A program made the position numbers and the translations under genes. Shown in pieces: positions 34,627 to 42,745 of a DNA stretch of 64,000 nt. Every line of letters begins with the position of its first letter. Positions within the stretch are counted from its first letter, which is position 1. This DNA comes from Olsenella sp. An293 (GTDB lineage Bacteria > Actinomycetota > Coriobacteriia > Coriobacteriales > Atopobiaceae): assembly GCF_002159495.1 (NCBI RefSeq), contig NZ_NFIT01000014.1:1-64000 (forward strand), given 5' to 3'. The notes below the pieces were generated by a model, which was not told the origin of the DNA, ran no database searches, and worked only from the letters and a program-made list of their open reading frames with translations.

Positions 34627-34795
34627 GGTGTGCTCCTTTTCTCTCGTTCCGGAGACGCCCGGCGCGTCACCCCCTATGCTGACCCTTCTACCCATTAGCT
34701 GAGGCGTGATTTCGGCGACAGGCGAAGGCCGCGCCGGCGTCGGTGGGCGGCGGCGCCCGGGGCGAGACGGGCGCGACCAGGGCGCGGGGCGGCGA

Positions 34796-35467
34796 TCAGC
34801 CGAGAAGGACACGGCGCAGCTCGTCGACGCTGGCGGCCACCGCGCAGGCCCCGGCCTCCTCGAGCTCGCCGGGCGCCGCGGTCCCGCCGTAGGTGACCCC
34901 CACGCAGGCCACGCCGACCTCGGCCGCGGCGTCGACGTCGTGGTGGCGGTCGCCGACCATGACGGCGTCTTCGGCGGTGAGCCCCAGCTCCGCGATCACG
35001 CGGGCGATGGTCGACGCCTTGCTCGTCTCGGCGTCGTTGGTCTTGCCGCAGACGCGGTCGAACAGGCCGGTGGCGCCGTTGTCCTCCACGGCGCGCACCA
35101 CGAGCTGCTCGCGCTTGGAGGACGCCACCGCAAGGCGCCGGCCCGCGGCGCGCAGGTCCTCCAAAAGCTCGCGCACGCCCGGGTACAGCGGCCATGCCTC
35201 GAGGCCGAGGCCCTGGTAGATGGCGCGGTACTCGGCGGTCACCTGCGCGGCCTCCTCCTCGGAGAGCCCAAAGACGAGGCTGAAGGCCTGCGGGAAGGGC
35301 GGGCCAATGACGAGCGGCACGCGCTCGAGCTCTCCCTCGGGGACTCCGTGGGCGAGAAGGACCGTGCGCGCCGTGGCGCAGATGCCCGCCACCGTGTCCG
35401 CAAGCGTGCCGTCGAAGTCAAAGATCACGAGCTCGCGGCCCGTGACGTCCTCACCCGTGAGCGCCAT
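34796..35467 (-). CDS. HAD-superfamily hydrolase, phosphoglycolate-phosphatase-like
   Basis: This 223-residue haloacid-dehalogenase-type phosphatase has motif I DFDGTLADT (nucleophile Asp17, acid Asp19), motif II VASSKRE, a lysine in KTNDAETSKAS and motif IV VGDRHHDVDAA. The helical cap between motifs I and II fits the Gph/PGP subgroup. AAAGGAGG precedes the ATG at 35467. The last codons (VLLG) are encoded within a copy of the repeated 10-mer (34801-34810), and a second copy is at 35353. Substrate cannot be read from sequence. Confidence 0.88.
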   Translation of the reverse strand: MALTGEDVTGRELVIFDFDGTLADTVAGICATARTVLLAHGVPEGELERVPLVIGPPFPQAFSLVFGLSEEEAAQVTAEYRAIYQGLGLEAWPLYPGVRELLEDLRAAGRRLAVASSKREQLVVRAVEDNGATGLFDRVCGKTNDAETSKASTIARVIAELGLTAEDAVMVGDRHHDVDAAAEVGVACVGVTYGGTAAPGELEEAGACAVAASVDELRRVLLG

Positions 35468-35568
35468 GGGCGCCTCCTTTCCTCGTCTGCTCACAGGGTA
35501 GCACGCGCGGGCCGGGCGGGAGCGGGGGCGGGCCGGCTTCGTGACACACTCGCGAAACGCGCTCGGGG

Positions 35569-35574
35569 TATCAT
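35569..35574 (+). promoter_or_regulatory. Candidate -10 box (TATCAT) for the DUF1015 gene
   Basis: TATCAT stands 29 bases before the start codon at 35604. The -35 region (about 35546-35551) has no clear match. Weak call from position and composition. Confidence 0.35.
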
Positions 35575-35603
35575 GGCTCAATCGTCACCCGCGAGGAGGA
35601 TCC

Positions 35604-36893
35604 ATGCACGCCGAGCCCATCACCTGCTACCGCCCGCGCCCCGAGTCCGCGGCGGAGTTCTCGTCGCTTCCCTACGACGTCTTTGACCGCGGGTCCGCGA
35701 GCGCCTTCGTCGCCGCCCACCCGTCGTCGTTTCTCGCCGTCGAGCGGCCCGAGTCGACCTTCCCGCCCGAGCAGGACATGTACGCCGACGAGGTCTACCG
35801 GCGCGCCCACGACCTGCTCGCCGCCCGCGTGGCGGACGGCACGCTCCTGCGCGACGGAACGCCCTGCTACTACCTCTACCGGCTCGTGAGGGCCGGTCGC
35901 GAGCAGACCGGCATCGTCGCGGCCTGCGCGCTCGACGACTACGCCAACGGCATCGTCCGCCGCCACGAGCTCACTCGCCCCGAGAAGGAGGACGACCGCG
36001 TCCGCCACATCGAGGCAACCGGCTGCCAGACCGGCCCGGTGTTTCTCGCCTACCGAGACAACCCCGTCATGGAGGCGCTCGTGGAGGCGGCCAAGCTCTC
36101 GGACCCCCTCTACGACTTCACCGACGATCGGGGCGTTCGCCACACGGTCTGGCGCGTCGCCCGGCCCGCCGCGGTCGAGAGCTTCCGCGCGATGTTTGCC
36201 TACGTGCCGTGCGCCTACATCGTCGACGGGCACCACCGCGCCGCGGCGGCCGCCCGCGTCTGCCGCCGCATGCGCACCGAGGGCGGCGAGGCGCACTCGG
36301 GCAAGGAGGCATACAACTACCTGCTCTGCGCCCTGTTCCCCGCAAGCCAGCTCACCGTCGAGCCGTATCAGCGCGTCGTCGCCGACACGGCGGGCCTCGA
36401 CGAGCCGGGCCTCGTGGCGGCGCTCGAGGCCGCGGGGATGCTCGTCGGCCCGCGGCGCGAGGAGCCCTTCGAGCCGGGCGAGCGCGGGCGCTTTGGGATG
36501 TACGCCTTCGGCGCATGGCGCGAGCTCGCCTACGTGGGCGAGCGCCCGGACGACCCGGCCGGCGCGCTCGACGCCTCGATCCTCCAGGACCGCGTCCTCG
36601 GGCCCGTCCTGGGCGCCTGGGACCCGCGCGAGGACGCGCGCGTAAGCTACGTGGGAGGCGTCGAGGGCACCGCCGAGCTCGAGCGCAGGGCGGGCGAGCG
36701 GGGCGTGGCGTTCACGCTCTTCCCCACCTCGATGGCCGACCTCATGGCCGTCTCCGACGCCGGCCTCCTCATGCCCCCCAAGTCGACCTGGCTCGAGCCC
36801 AAGCTCAGAAGCGGCCTGTTCATCCGTCGCGTCAGCCACCGCAACAGCATTCTCGACGGCTGTCGCAAGCGACCGGCCGAGAAGGACGAGTAG
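35604..36893 (+). CDS. DUF1015-family protein, possible free-serine kinase (SerK/SbnI-like)
   Basis: This 429-residue protein of the DUF1015 family opens with ITCYRPRPESAAEFSSLPYDVFDR. It continues with DGTPCYYLYRL, the conserved VDGHHRAAAAARV near residue 210, NYLLCALFPASQL, and MPPKSTWLEPKLRSGLFIRR near the C-terminus. Characterised DUF1015 members, archaeal SerK and staphylococcal SbnI, phosphorylate free L-serine, so a serine kinase role is plausible but not shown. GAGGAGG precedes the ATG at 35604. The last residues (RPAEKDE) include the repeated 10-mer at 36878. A TPR gene follows after 38 bases. Confidence 0.85.
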   Translation: MHAEPITCYRPRPESAAEFSSLPYDVFDRGSASAFVAAHPSSFLAVERPESTFPPEQDMYADEVYRRAHDLLAARVADGTLLRDGTPCYYLYRLVRAGREQTGIVAACALDDYANGIVRRHELTRPEKEDDRVRHIEATGCQTGPVFLAYRDNPVMEALVEAAKLSDPLYDFTDDRGVRHTVWRVARPAAVESFRAMFAYVPCAYIVDGHHRAAAAARVCRRMRTEGGEAHSGKEAYNYLLCALFPASQLTVEPYQRVVADTAGLDEPGLVAALEAAGMLVGPRREEPFEPGERGRFGMYAFGAWRELAYVGERPDDPAGALDASILQDRVLGPVLGAWDPREDARVSYVGGVEGTAELERRAGERGVAFTLFPTSMADLMAVSDAGLLMPPKSTWLEPKLRSGLFIRRVSHRNSILDGCRKRPAEKDE

Positions 36894-36931
36894 CCGCGTG
36901 CCGCAGGGGATGGCCGACGAGGGGAGGTGAC

Positions 36932-39163
36932 ATGGCAGAGACGAACGACGGCGAGCGCGGGAGGCTCGGCAGGCTCTTCGCGGCGCTCGTGAGCACCGAC
37001 GACGAGGATGGCGCCGTCGACTTCGCCGCGGACGCGTCCGAGGGCGCGGGCGACGGCAACACCACCGTGCTCGACATCGAGGAGCTCTCTGACACGCTGC
37101 TGGTCTCGCCCGACCCGATGGCACTTCTCGCCGGCTTCGTCGTCGACGTCCGCGCCCGCATCGAGGCGTCCGCGCGGCCGGACGGCGACGAGACGCTGCC
37201 ACCGAGCCCGCTCGAGGTCCATCTCTCGTCGAGGCTCGTCGAGGCGGGACTGCTCGAGACCGACGTCGACCTCCCCTCGATGCACGTCGTGCGCCCGCGC
37301 GCCTCGGGTCTCTTCTATCTGCGCGTGGACGAGCCGCGCGTCCCGGAGCTCGCGCGGACGCGGGTCCTTCGCATCGAGGCCGCACTCAACGCCGCTCTGC
37401 TCGCGAGCCATGTCATCGACGACGTCAACGACGCTCCCATCGAGGAGCTCGTCCGCGTGGAGCAGCGCGTCGCCCGCTCGATCACCTCACAGGCGCTCGA
37501 GCTCGCCGGTCGGGCGGAGACCCCCGCACGGAGCGAGTGGGAGGTCCGTCGGGCGCTCTCTCTGGGTATCGAGTCCCTCAGGCTCCCGCACCGGCTCACG
37601 GCGCGGTTCCGGGTCAACGTCGCCCTCGGGATCGCCGCGTTCGAGGTGGACCTCGTGAGCCCGGACGTCTGGCCGCAGACCGCCTTCGTCGACGGCCTTG
37701 GCGTCGTGCCCGCCACCTCCGAGATGCGCCGTCGCGCCGCGACCGACTACAACGCCCGTCTCGCCGTGCTCCTCGCGGGCTATGCGCTCGCCGCGTGCCC
37801 GCAGCTGCGCGAGGTCTGGGTCTCCGGCGTCGTCGACGGCGCGAAGAGCCACGCATGCTACTACTCGGCGCGCCTCGGGCGGGGCCTCGTGGAGTCGCTC
37901 GACCTCGACGACGTGCGCGACCCTCTCGCCGTGCTGCGCGACGCGGGCGCCGCGCTCGACGAGCGTGACCGCACGCTGGCGCCCGTCTCCCCGGGCTTCT
38001 CGCTCGATGACGAACTCCTCTGCCCCGCGAGCCGCCACGAGCTGCCCGAGCTCTCGGAGCGCGGGCTCGCCGACGCCGCGGCGTCGGCGCTCGGGTGCTC
38101 TCAGGTGCGCGAGCTTGCCGTCGACGAAGCCACGCCACGTCGCGCCGTCGCGCGCGAGCTCTCCCGCGAGCTCTCGGGCTCCACGGAGGCCAACGTCCGC
38201 GCCCTGCTCGGCGCCGCGCGCGCGTCCGGGCGCGCCGACGTCATCGACGCCGCCAACCGCTGCGTCACCGCGCTGATCGCCGGGACCCTCGCCGACGACC
38301 CCGTCGCCATCGAGGAGGCCTTCGTCGAGGGGGACGACCTCACGCGCCGCACGCGGCGCGCACGCGAGCTCCTGGCCGCCCGCGACCTCGACGGCGCCGC
38401 ACGCCTCGCCGAGGAGGCGCTGCTGCCCGTCGACGGGCTCGGCAGCTTCGACGGGGCGGACGGGACCCGCTGGCTCTCCTTTGGCTCCTACGCCGAGCGC
38501 GTCATCTACAACCGCCTCGTCGCCCCGCCCGGCGCTCGCGTCGCGCTCGTCCCCGCCTCCTATCCCGAGGCGCACACGATCGCCGCCGTCTGCGACCTCG
38601 CGCGCGGCCGCGCCGAGGACGCGCTCGCCCACGCGCGGCGCGCGAGCGAGGTGTCCCCGGTCTCCACGCAGGCGACGATCAACCTCGCCCAGTGCCTCGA
38701 GGCCGCGGGCGACCTCGACGGCGCCGAGCAGGAGCTCGCCCGGCTCCTCTCGTTCGCCCACGACGCGGAGTCGGTGGGCGTGGGCTATCTGCAGATGGCC
38801 CAGCTCCAGTGGCAGCGCGGGCGCGTGCTCGCGGCCCAGGCGTGCTACCAGCGCGCGACCCGCCACCTCGGCGCGCCCGCCCTCGTCGCCGGGCTCGCCG
38901 TCGTCGCGCTCATCGGGCACGTGGGCGCCTCGGCCGGCGGCGAGCTCACGCCCGAGCAGGCGGACTCGGTCCTCGTCGCGGCGGGCATCCCGCTCGCGCC
39001 CACGGAGGAGGTCATGACAACGCTGCTCGACGCCGCCCGCGCCGCCACCGACGCCGAGCTCTTCGGCGTCGCGCGCAGCCTCGTGAGGGCGCTGTGCACC
39101 GTCGCGCGCGACGACGTGACCTACGGCGTCTACCGCTCGCTCGAGGAGGAGCCGGACCGGTGA
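36932..39163 (+). CDS. Large TPR-containing cytoplasmic protein, function unknown
   Basis: This 743-residue soluble protein starts at ATG 36932 after GGGGAGGTGAC. The first 60 residues are acidic and Gly/Asp-rich. The middle (about 60-430) shows no family I recognise, with many LxxR-type helices. The C-terminal part has tetratricopeptide-like helical pairs, for example AAVCDLARGRAEDALAHARRASEVSPVSTQATINLAQCLEAAGDLDGAEQELARLLSFA (split here only for orientation, residues about 550-610). It is probably a scaffold. It is sandwiched between the DUF1015 and HAD genes with small gaps, suggesting one transcript. Confidence 0.78.
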   Translation: MAETNDGERGRLGRLFAALVSTDDEDGAVDFAADASEGAGDGNTTVLDIEELSDTLLVSPDPMALLAGFVVDVRARIEASARPDGDETLPPSPLEVHLSSRLVEAGLLETDVDLPSMHVVRPRASGLFYLRVDEPRVPELARTRVLRIEAALNAALLASHVIDDVNDAPIEELVRVEQRVARSITSQALELAGRAETPARSEWEVRRALSLGIESLRLPHRLTARFRVNVALGIAAFEVDLVSPDVWPQTAFVDGLGVVPATSEMRRRAATDYNARLAVLLAGYALAACPQLREVWVSGVVDGAKSHACYYSARLGRGLVESLDLDDVRDPLAVLRDAGAALDERDRTLAPVSPGFSLDDELLCPASRHELPELSERGLADAAASALGCSQVRELAVDEATPRRAVARELSRELSGSTEANVRALLGAARASGRADVIDAANRCVTALIAGTLADDPVAIEEAFVEGDDLTRRTRRARELLAARDLDGAARLAEEALLPVDGLGSFDGADGTRWLSFGSYAERVIYNRLVAPPGARVALVPASYPEAHTIAAVCDLARGRAEDALAHARRASEVSPVSTQATINLAQCLEAAGDLDGAEQELARLLSFAHDAESVGVGYLQMAQLQWQRGRVLAAQACYQRATRHLGAPALVAGLAVVALIGHVGASAGGELTPEQADSVLVAAGIPLAPTEEVMTTLLDAARAATDAELFGVARSLVRALCTVARDDVTYGVYRSLEEEPDR

Positions 39164-39170
39164 TGGGGGC

Positions 39171-39833
39171 ATGACGACCGTGCGACTCTGGCCGCCGTCC
39201 TTCTCGGCCGCGATCTTTGACTTCGACGGGACGCTCGCGGAGACCTGGCACCTGTGGCGTCGGGTCGACGAGATCTTCTTCTCCTCCCGCGGCCTCGAGT
39301 TTGACGAGGACGCCTCGGTCATGCTCGCGACCCTCGGGTTTGCCGCGGGCGCCCAGTGGTGCGTGGAGCGCTACCGCCTGAAGGACGAGGTCTCCGACAT
39401 CGTCGACGAGTGGAACCGCCTCGGCGCCGCGCTCTACGAGACCGAGGTCCGCCTGCGCCCGGGGGCCGAGGGCTACCTGCGCGCCCTGCGCGCGGCGGGG
39501 ATCCCGCTCGCGCTGGCGACCACCAACGACCCGCACGTCCTGGGGGCAATGCGGCATGTGGACGTGTACGACCTCTTTGACGAGGTCGTCTGCGGGCGCG
39601 AGGTCGCGCGCGGCAAAGACCACCCCGACATCTACCTCGAGGCCGCCCGGAGGCTGGGGGCGCGCCCGGAGGGATGCGCGGTCTTCGAGGACATCCTGGC
39701 CGGCACGCTCTCCGCGCACCGGGCGGGGATGCGCGCCGTCGCCGTGCGCAGCGAGGACCCGCGCCAGCCTTGGGGCGAGCTCGCCCGCGAGGCGGACGCC
39801 GCGATTGAGGGCTGGGAGGGGCTCGCCGGCTGA
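39171..39833 (+). CDS. HAD-superfamily hydrolase
   Basis: A 220-residue haloacid-dehalogenase-type phosphatase: motif I IFDFDGTLAET (Asp17, Asp19), motif II LATTNDP, lysine GKDHPDIYLEAARRLG and motif IV FEDILAGTLSAHRAGM. The cap is helical and small (about 30-90), as in beta-phosphoglucomutase/Gph-like enzymes. It begins 8 bases after the TPR gene stop and probably ends that transcript, converging on rsmB with a 39-base gap. The repeated 10-mer lies in its ninth to twelfth codons (39197). Substrate unknown. Confidence 0.87.
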   Translation: MTTVRLWPPSFSAAIFDFDGTLAETWHLWRRVDEIFFSSRGLEFDEDASVMLATLGFAAGAQWCVERYRLKDEVSDIVDEWNRLGAALYETEVRLRPGAEGYLRALRAAGIPLALATTNDPHVLGAMRHVDVYDLFDEVVCGREVARGKDHPDIYLEAARRLGARPEGCAVFEDILAGTLSAHRAGMRAVAVRSEDPRQPWGELAREADAAIEGWEGLAG

Positions 39834-39872
39834 GGGCGCGCCCCTCTCGGCAGCCCCCTTGACGACAGCGCG

Positions 39873-41195
39873 CTAGCTGACGCGACGGAGCTCGGCGTGG
39901 AAGTGCGTGTCGCAGCCGGGGCGCAGCGGCGTCCTGCCGGCCCGCACGAGCTCGAGGCCCTCCCCCGCGGGACAGGCGAGAAGCGCCTCGACCACGCGCT
40001 CGTCCTCCTCGGCGAGGACCGAGCAGGTCGCGTAGACCAGGCGCCCGCCCGGCGCCACGCGTCTCGCGGCGGATGCGAGAAGCTCGCGCTGCAGGGCGGC
40101 GAGCTCGTGCGCGGCATCCGGCGAAAGCGACCACGCGATCTCGGGATGGCGCGCGAGCGTGCCCGTGCCGGTGCAGGGCGCGTCGAGAAAGACGAGGTCA
40201 AAGAGGCCCAGCTCGTCTCCGAGCGCGCGGCCGTCGGCGCAGACGCAGCGCACGTGGCCGGCGACGCCCGCCGCCTCCATGCGGCGCGCCGCGAGCTCCG
40301 ACTTGCGCGGGCCGACCTCGACGGCGACGATCTCGCACGGACCGCCCGCGGCGCAGGCGGCGCCCTCGAGCAGCAACGTCTTGGTGCCGCGCCCCTGCCC
40401 GACCTCGAGGACGCGGCTCCCGGGCGCGGGCGCCGCGGCGAGCGCGACCTCCTGGGCGGCGAGGTCGCACGGGATGACGCGCACGCGCTCGACGAGGCCG
40501 GAGGACGCGAGGCGCGACGGCGAGCCCAGCAGAAACGATCCCGGCAGCGGCCCCGGCTCGGGGTCGCAGCCCGCCTCACGCAGCGCGCGAAGAGGGGACT
40601 GCCCCGCTTCCGCACGGGCGCGATTGGAGGCCACCCAGGCCCCGACGGGCTCGAGCGCGCCCGCCGCCCAGGCGGCGGCCCCGTCGCGGCCGAGGGAGAC
40701 GAGCGCGGCCGAACAGAGCCACTCGGGCAGGGCACCGACGAGCGCGAGGTCAGAGGCGTCGAAGGTCCCCTCTGAGACGCGCCGGCGCGCGGCCCCCAGT
40801 GCAGGCGCGTCCTCCTCCGCCACCCGCCTCAGCACGGCGTTTGCGAGCCCGGCGGCGCGCGGCGCGACGCCGCGCACGAGCTCGACGCCCTGGCTCACGC
40901 AGACGTCGGCGCGGCCGTCGAGGTACAGGAGCTCGAAGGCGGCGAGCCTCAGGGCGTCGCGCACGCGCGGCTCCAGACGGGCGCCGCGGCGAAGGTGTGC
41001 GTCGATCGCGGCGTCGAGCGCGCCGCTGGCGGCGGTGGCCCCGAGCACGAGGCGCGTCACGAGGCCGCGGTCGCGCTCCGCCAGCGCGTCGAGCTCCGAC
41101 GAGCCGCGCAGCAGGTCGCGTGCGCGCGCGTCGCGGCGCCTCCGCTCCCCCAGCAGGAAGAGCGCGAGGCTCCTTGCCGCCGTGGCGCGCGCCAT
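39873..41195 (-). CDS. rsmB: 16S rRNA (cytosine-5) methyltransferase RsmB
   Basis: RsmB methylates a cytosine of 16S rRNA (C967 in E. coli) using S-adenosylmethionine. The 440-residue protein has an N-terminal NusB-like helical domain (about 1-140) and a Rossmann methyltransferase domain. SAM motif EVGQGRGTKTLLL, DAPCTGTGTLARHPE and YATCSV carry the two cysteines used for catalysis and release. Its ATG follows the fmt stop directly (TAGATG) with no gap. It is last in the priA-def-fmt-rsmB operon, an order conserved in many bacteria. Confidence 0.93.
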   Translation of the reverse strand: MARATAARSLALFLLGERRRRDARARDLLRGSSELDALAERDRGLVTRLVLGATAASGALDAAIDAHLRRGARLEPRVRDALRLAAFELLYLDGRADVCVSQGVELVRGVAPRAAGLANAVLRRVAEEDAPALGAARRRVSEGTFDASDLALVGALPEWLCSAALVSLGRDGAAAWAAGALEPVGAWVASNRARAEAGQSPLRALREAGCDPEPGPLPGSFLLGSPSRLASSGLVERVRVIPCDLAAQEVALAAAPAPGSRVLEVGQGRGTKTLLLEGAACAAGGPCEIVAVEVGPRKSELAARRMEAAGVAGHVRCVCADGRALGDELGLFDLVFLDAPCTGTGTLARHPEIAWSLSPDAAHELAALQRELLASAARRVAPGGRLVYATCSVLAEEDERVVEALLACPAGEGLELVRAGRTPLRPGCDTHFHAELRRVS

Positions 41196-42152
41196 CTAGA
41201 CGCGCTCCCAGCGGATGCCGTCGCCGCGAAGCCCAGCCGCCCAGGCGGAGGCGTCCATCTCACGCTTGCCGTCAGGCTTGACGCGAGCGAGCTCGAGCGC
41301 CCCGTCGGCGCAGCCGAGCAGCACGCGGCCGCGCGCGACGGAGACCTCGCCCGCGACGGGACCGGGTGCGGTCGTGCGGGCGGCGCAGACGCGCACGCCG
41401 CGGCCAGCCACGACGCAGCGCGCCGGCGCGGTGTCACCTGATGCCTGGACGCGCAGGGCGTTGTCCCGCGCGGCGTCCGCGGGGTCGAGGGCGAGCTCGG
41501 ACTTCTCGATCTTGGCGGCGTGCGTGACGAGCGCCTCGTCCTGCTCGACCCATTCCGCCGTCCCGTCCATCACCGCGGGCAGCGTCTCCACCAGAAGCTC
41601 GGCTCCCATGCGCGCAAGCTCGGAAGTGAGCTCCTCGGCGCTCTTCTCGCCCACCGGAGTGGAGGCCTGCGCGCAAAAGGCGCCCGTGTCCACGCCGTGG
41701 CCGATCCGCATGATGGAGACGCCGGTCTCGGCGTCCCCGGCGAGGATCGAGCGCTGGATCGGCGCCGCCCCGCGCCAGCGCGGCAGCAGCGACGCGTGCA
41801 CGTTCACGCAGCCCGCGGGCGCGAGGCCGAGCACCTCGTCGGGCAGGATGCAGCCGTAGGCGGCCACGCAGATCACGTCGGGAGCGGCGGCGCGCAGGGC
41901 CTCCATGACCTCGGGCGTCACGCGGGCTGCCTCGAGCACGCCAAGCCCCAGCTCGAGCGCGCGCGCCTTGACCGGCGAGGGCACGAGCGCCCTCCCCCGG
42001 CCGCGCACCGCGTCCGGGCGCGTGAGCACGAGCGCCACGTCGCACGCGGCGGCGAGCGCCTCGAGGGAGGGCACCGCGAAGTCGGGCGTGCCCATGAAGA
42101 CCACGCGCAGCCGGCGATCGTCGGCGACCCGCCCGCTCTTCTCGTCCGTCAT
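41196..42152 (-). CDS. fmt: Methionyl-tRNA formyltransferase
   Basis: Fmt formylates the initiator Met-tRNA with 10-formyl-tetrahydrofolate. At 318 residues it is of normal length, with VVFMGTPDFAVPSL at the N-terminus, the catalytic/folate block NVHASLLPRWRGAAPIQ, and a small C-terminal barrel. The first 15 residues (DEKSGRVADDRR) are a non-conserved extension; the ATG at 42152 stands 9 bases after the def stop. Function pairs with def, which removes the formyl group. Confidence 0.95.
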   Translation of the reverse strand: MTDEKSGRVADDRRLRVVFMGTPDFAVPSLEALAAACDVALVLTRPDAVRGRGRALVPSPVKARALELGLGVLEAARVTPEVMEALRAAAPDVICVAAYGCILPDEVLGLAPAGCVNVHASLLPRWRGAAPIQRSILAGDAETGVSIMRIGHGVDTGAFCAQASTPVGEKSAEELTSELARMGAELLVETLPAVMDGTAEWVEQDEALVTHAAKIEKSELALDPADAARDNALRVQASGDTAPARCVVAGRGVRVCAARTTAPGPVAGEVSVARGRVLLGCADGALELARVKPDGKREMDASAWAAGLRGDGIRWERV

Positions 42153-42161
42153 GGGCGCCCC

Positions 42162-42713
42162 CTACTCCGCGACCTCGGTCTCGCCCGGCTTGGCGCCGGC
42201 GGCGAGGGCCTCCTGGTACTCGCGCTCGGCCTCGGCGCGGCGCATCGGGGTGAGGTGGTCGAACATCGTCACGCCGTGGACGTGGTCGATCTCGTGCTGC
42301 AGGCACACGGCCATGAGGTCGCCCTCGGCCTCGTACTGCATGAGGTCGCCGTCGAGGTCGAGCGCCTGCACCACCACGTGGCTCGGGCGGCTCACCTTGA
42401 CGCTCACGCCCGGGAAGGACAGGCACCCCTCGGAGCCCTCCTTCTCAGGGCCGTCGGCCGTGATGACGCGGGGGTTGATGAGCACGTAGGGGTTCTTCTT
42501 GCTGCCGCGCCCGGCGTAGTCGACGTCGATGACCACGATCTGGCGCATCTCGCCGATCTGCGGGCCCGCCAGGCCGCAGCCCTCGGCGGCGTACATGATC
42601 TTGAGCATGCGCTTGGCGAGCGCGCGCACCTCGTCGTCGATCTTCTCGACCGGGGCGCACTCCTGGGACAGGCGCGGGTCCGGCGAGAGCACGATCTGCT
42701 TGAGCTCGTTCAT
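42162..42713 (-). CDS. def: Peptide deformylase
   Basis: Removes the N-formyl group from nascent proteins. The 183-residue metalloenzyme has motif 1 GCGLAGPQIG (Gly in place of the usual Ala in GLAAPQ), motif 2 EGCLSFPG with the metal-binding Cys and motif 3 QHEIDHVHG with metal-binding His pair and catalytic Glu. A C-terminal tail of about 30 residues is charged. The ATG at 42713 is preceded by GGAGGAA. It lies 32 bases after priA. The altered motif 1 is a mild oddity. Confidence 0.95.
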   Translation of the reverse strand: MNELKQIVLSPDPRLSQECAPVEKIDDEVRALAKRMLKIMYAAEGCGLAGPQIGEMRQIVVIDVDYAGRGSKKNPYVLINPRVITADGPEKEGSEGCLSFPGVSVKVSRPSHVVVQALDLDGDLMQYEAEGDLMAVCLQHEIDHVHGVTMFDHLTPMRRAEAEREYQEALAAGAKPGETEVAE

Positions 42714-42745
42714 GGTTCCTCCTTCCCGGCACAGGCCGGGTCTAC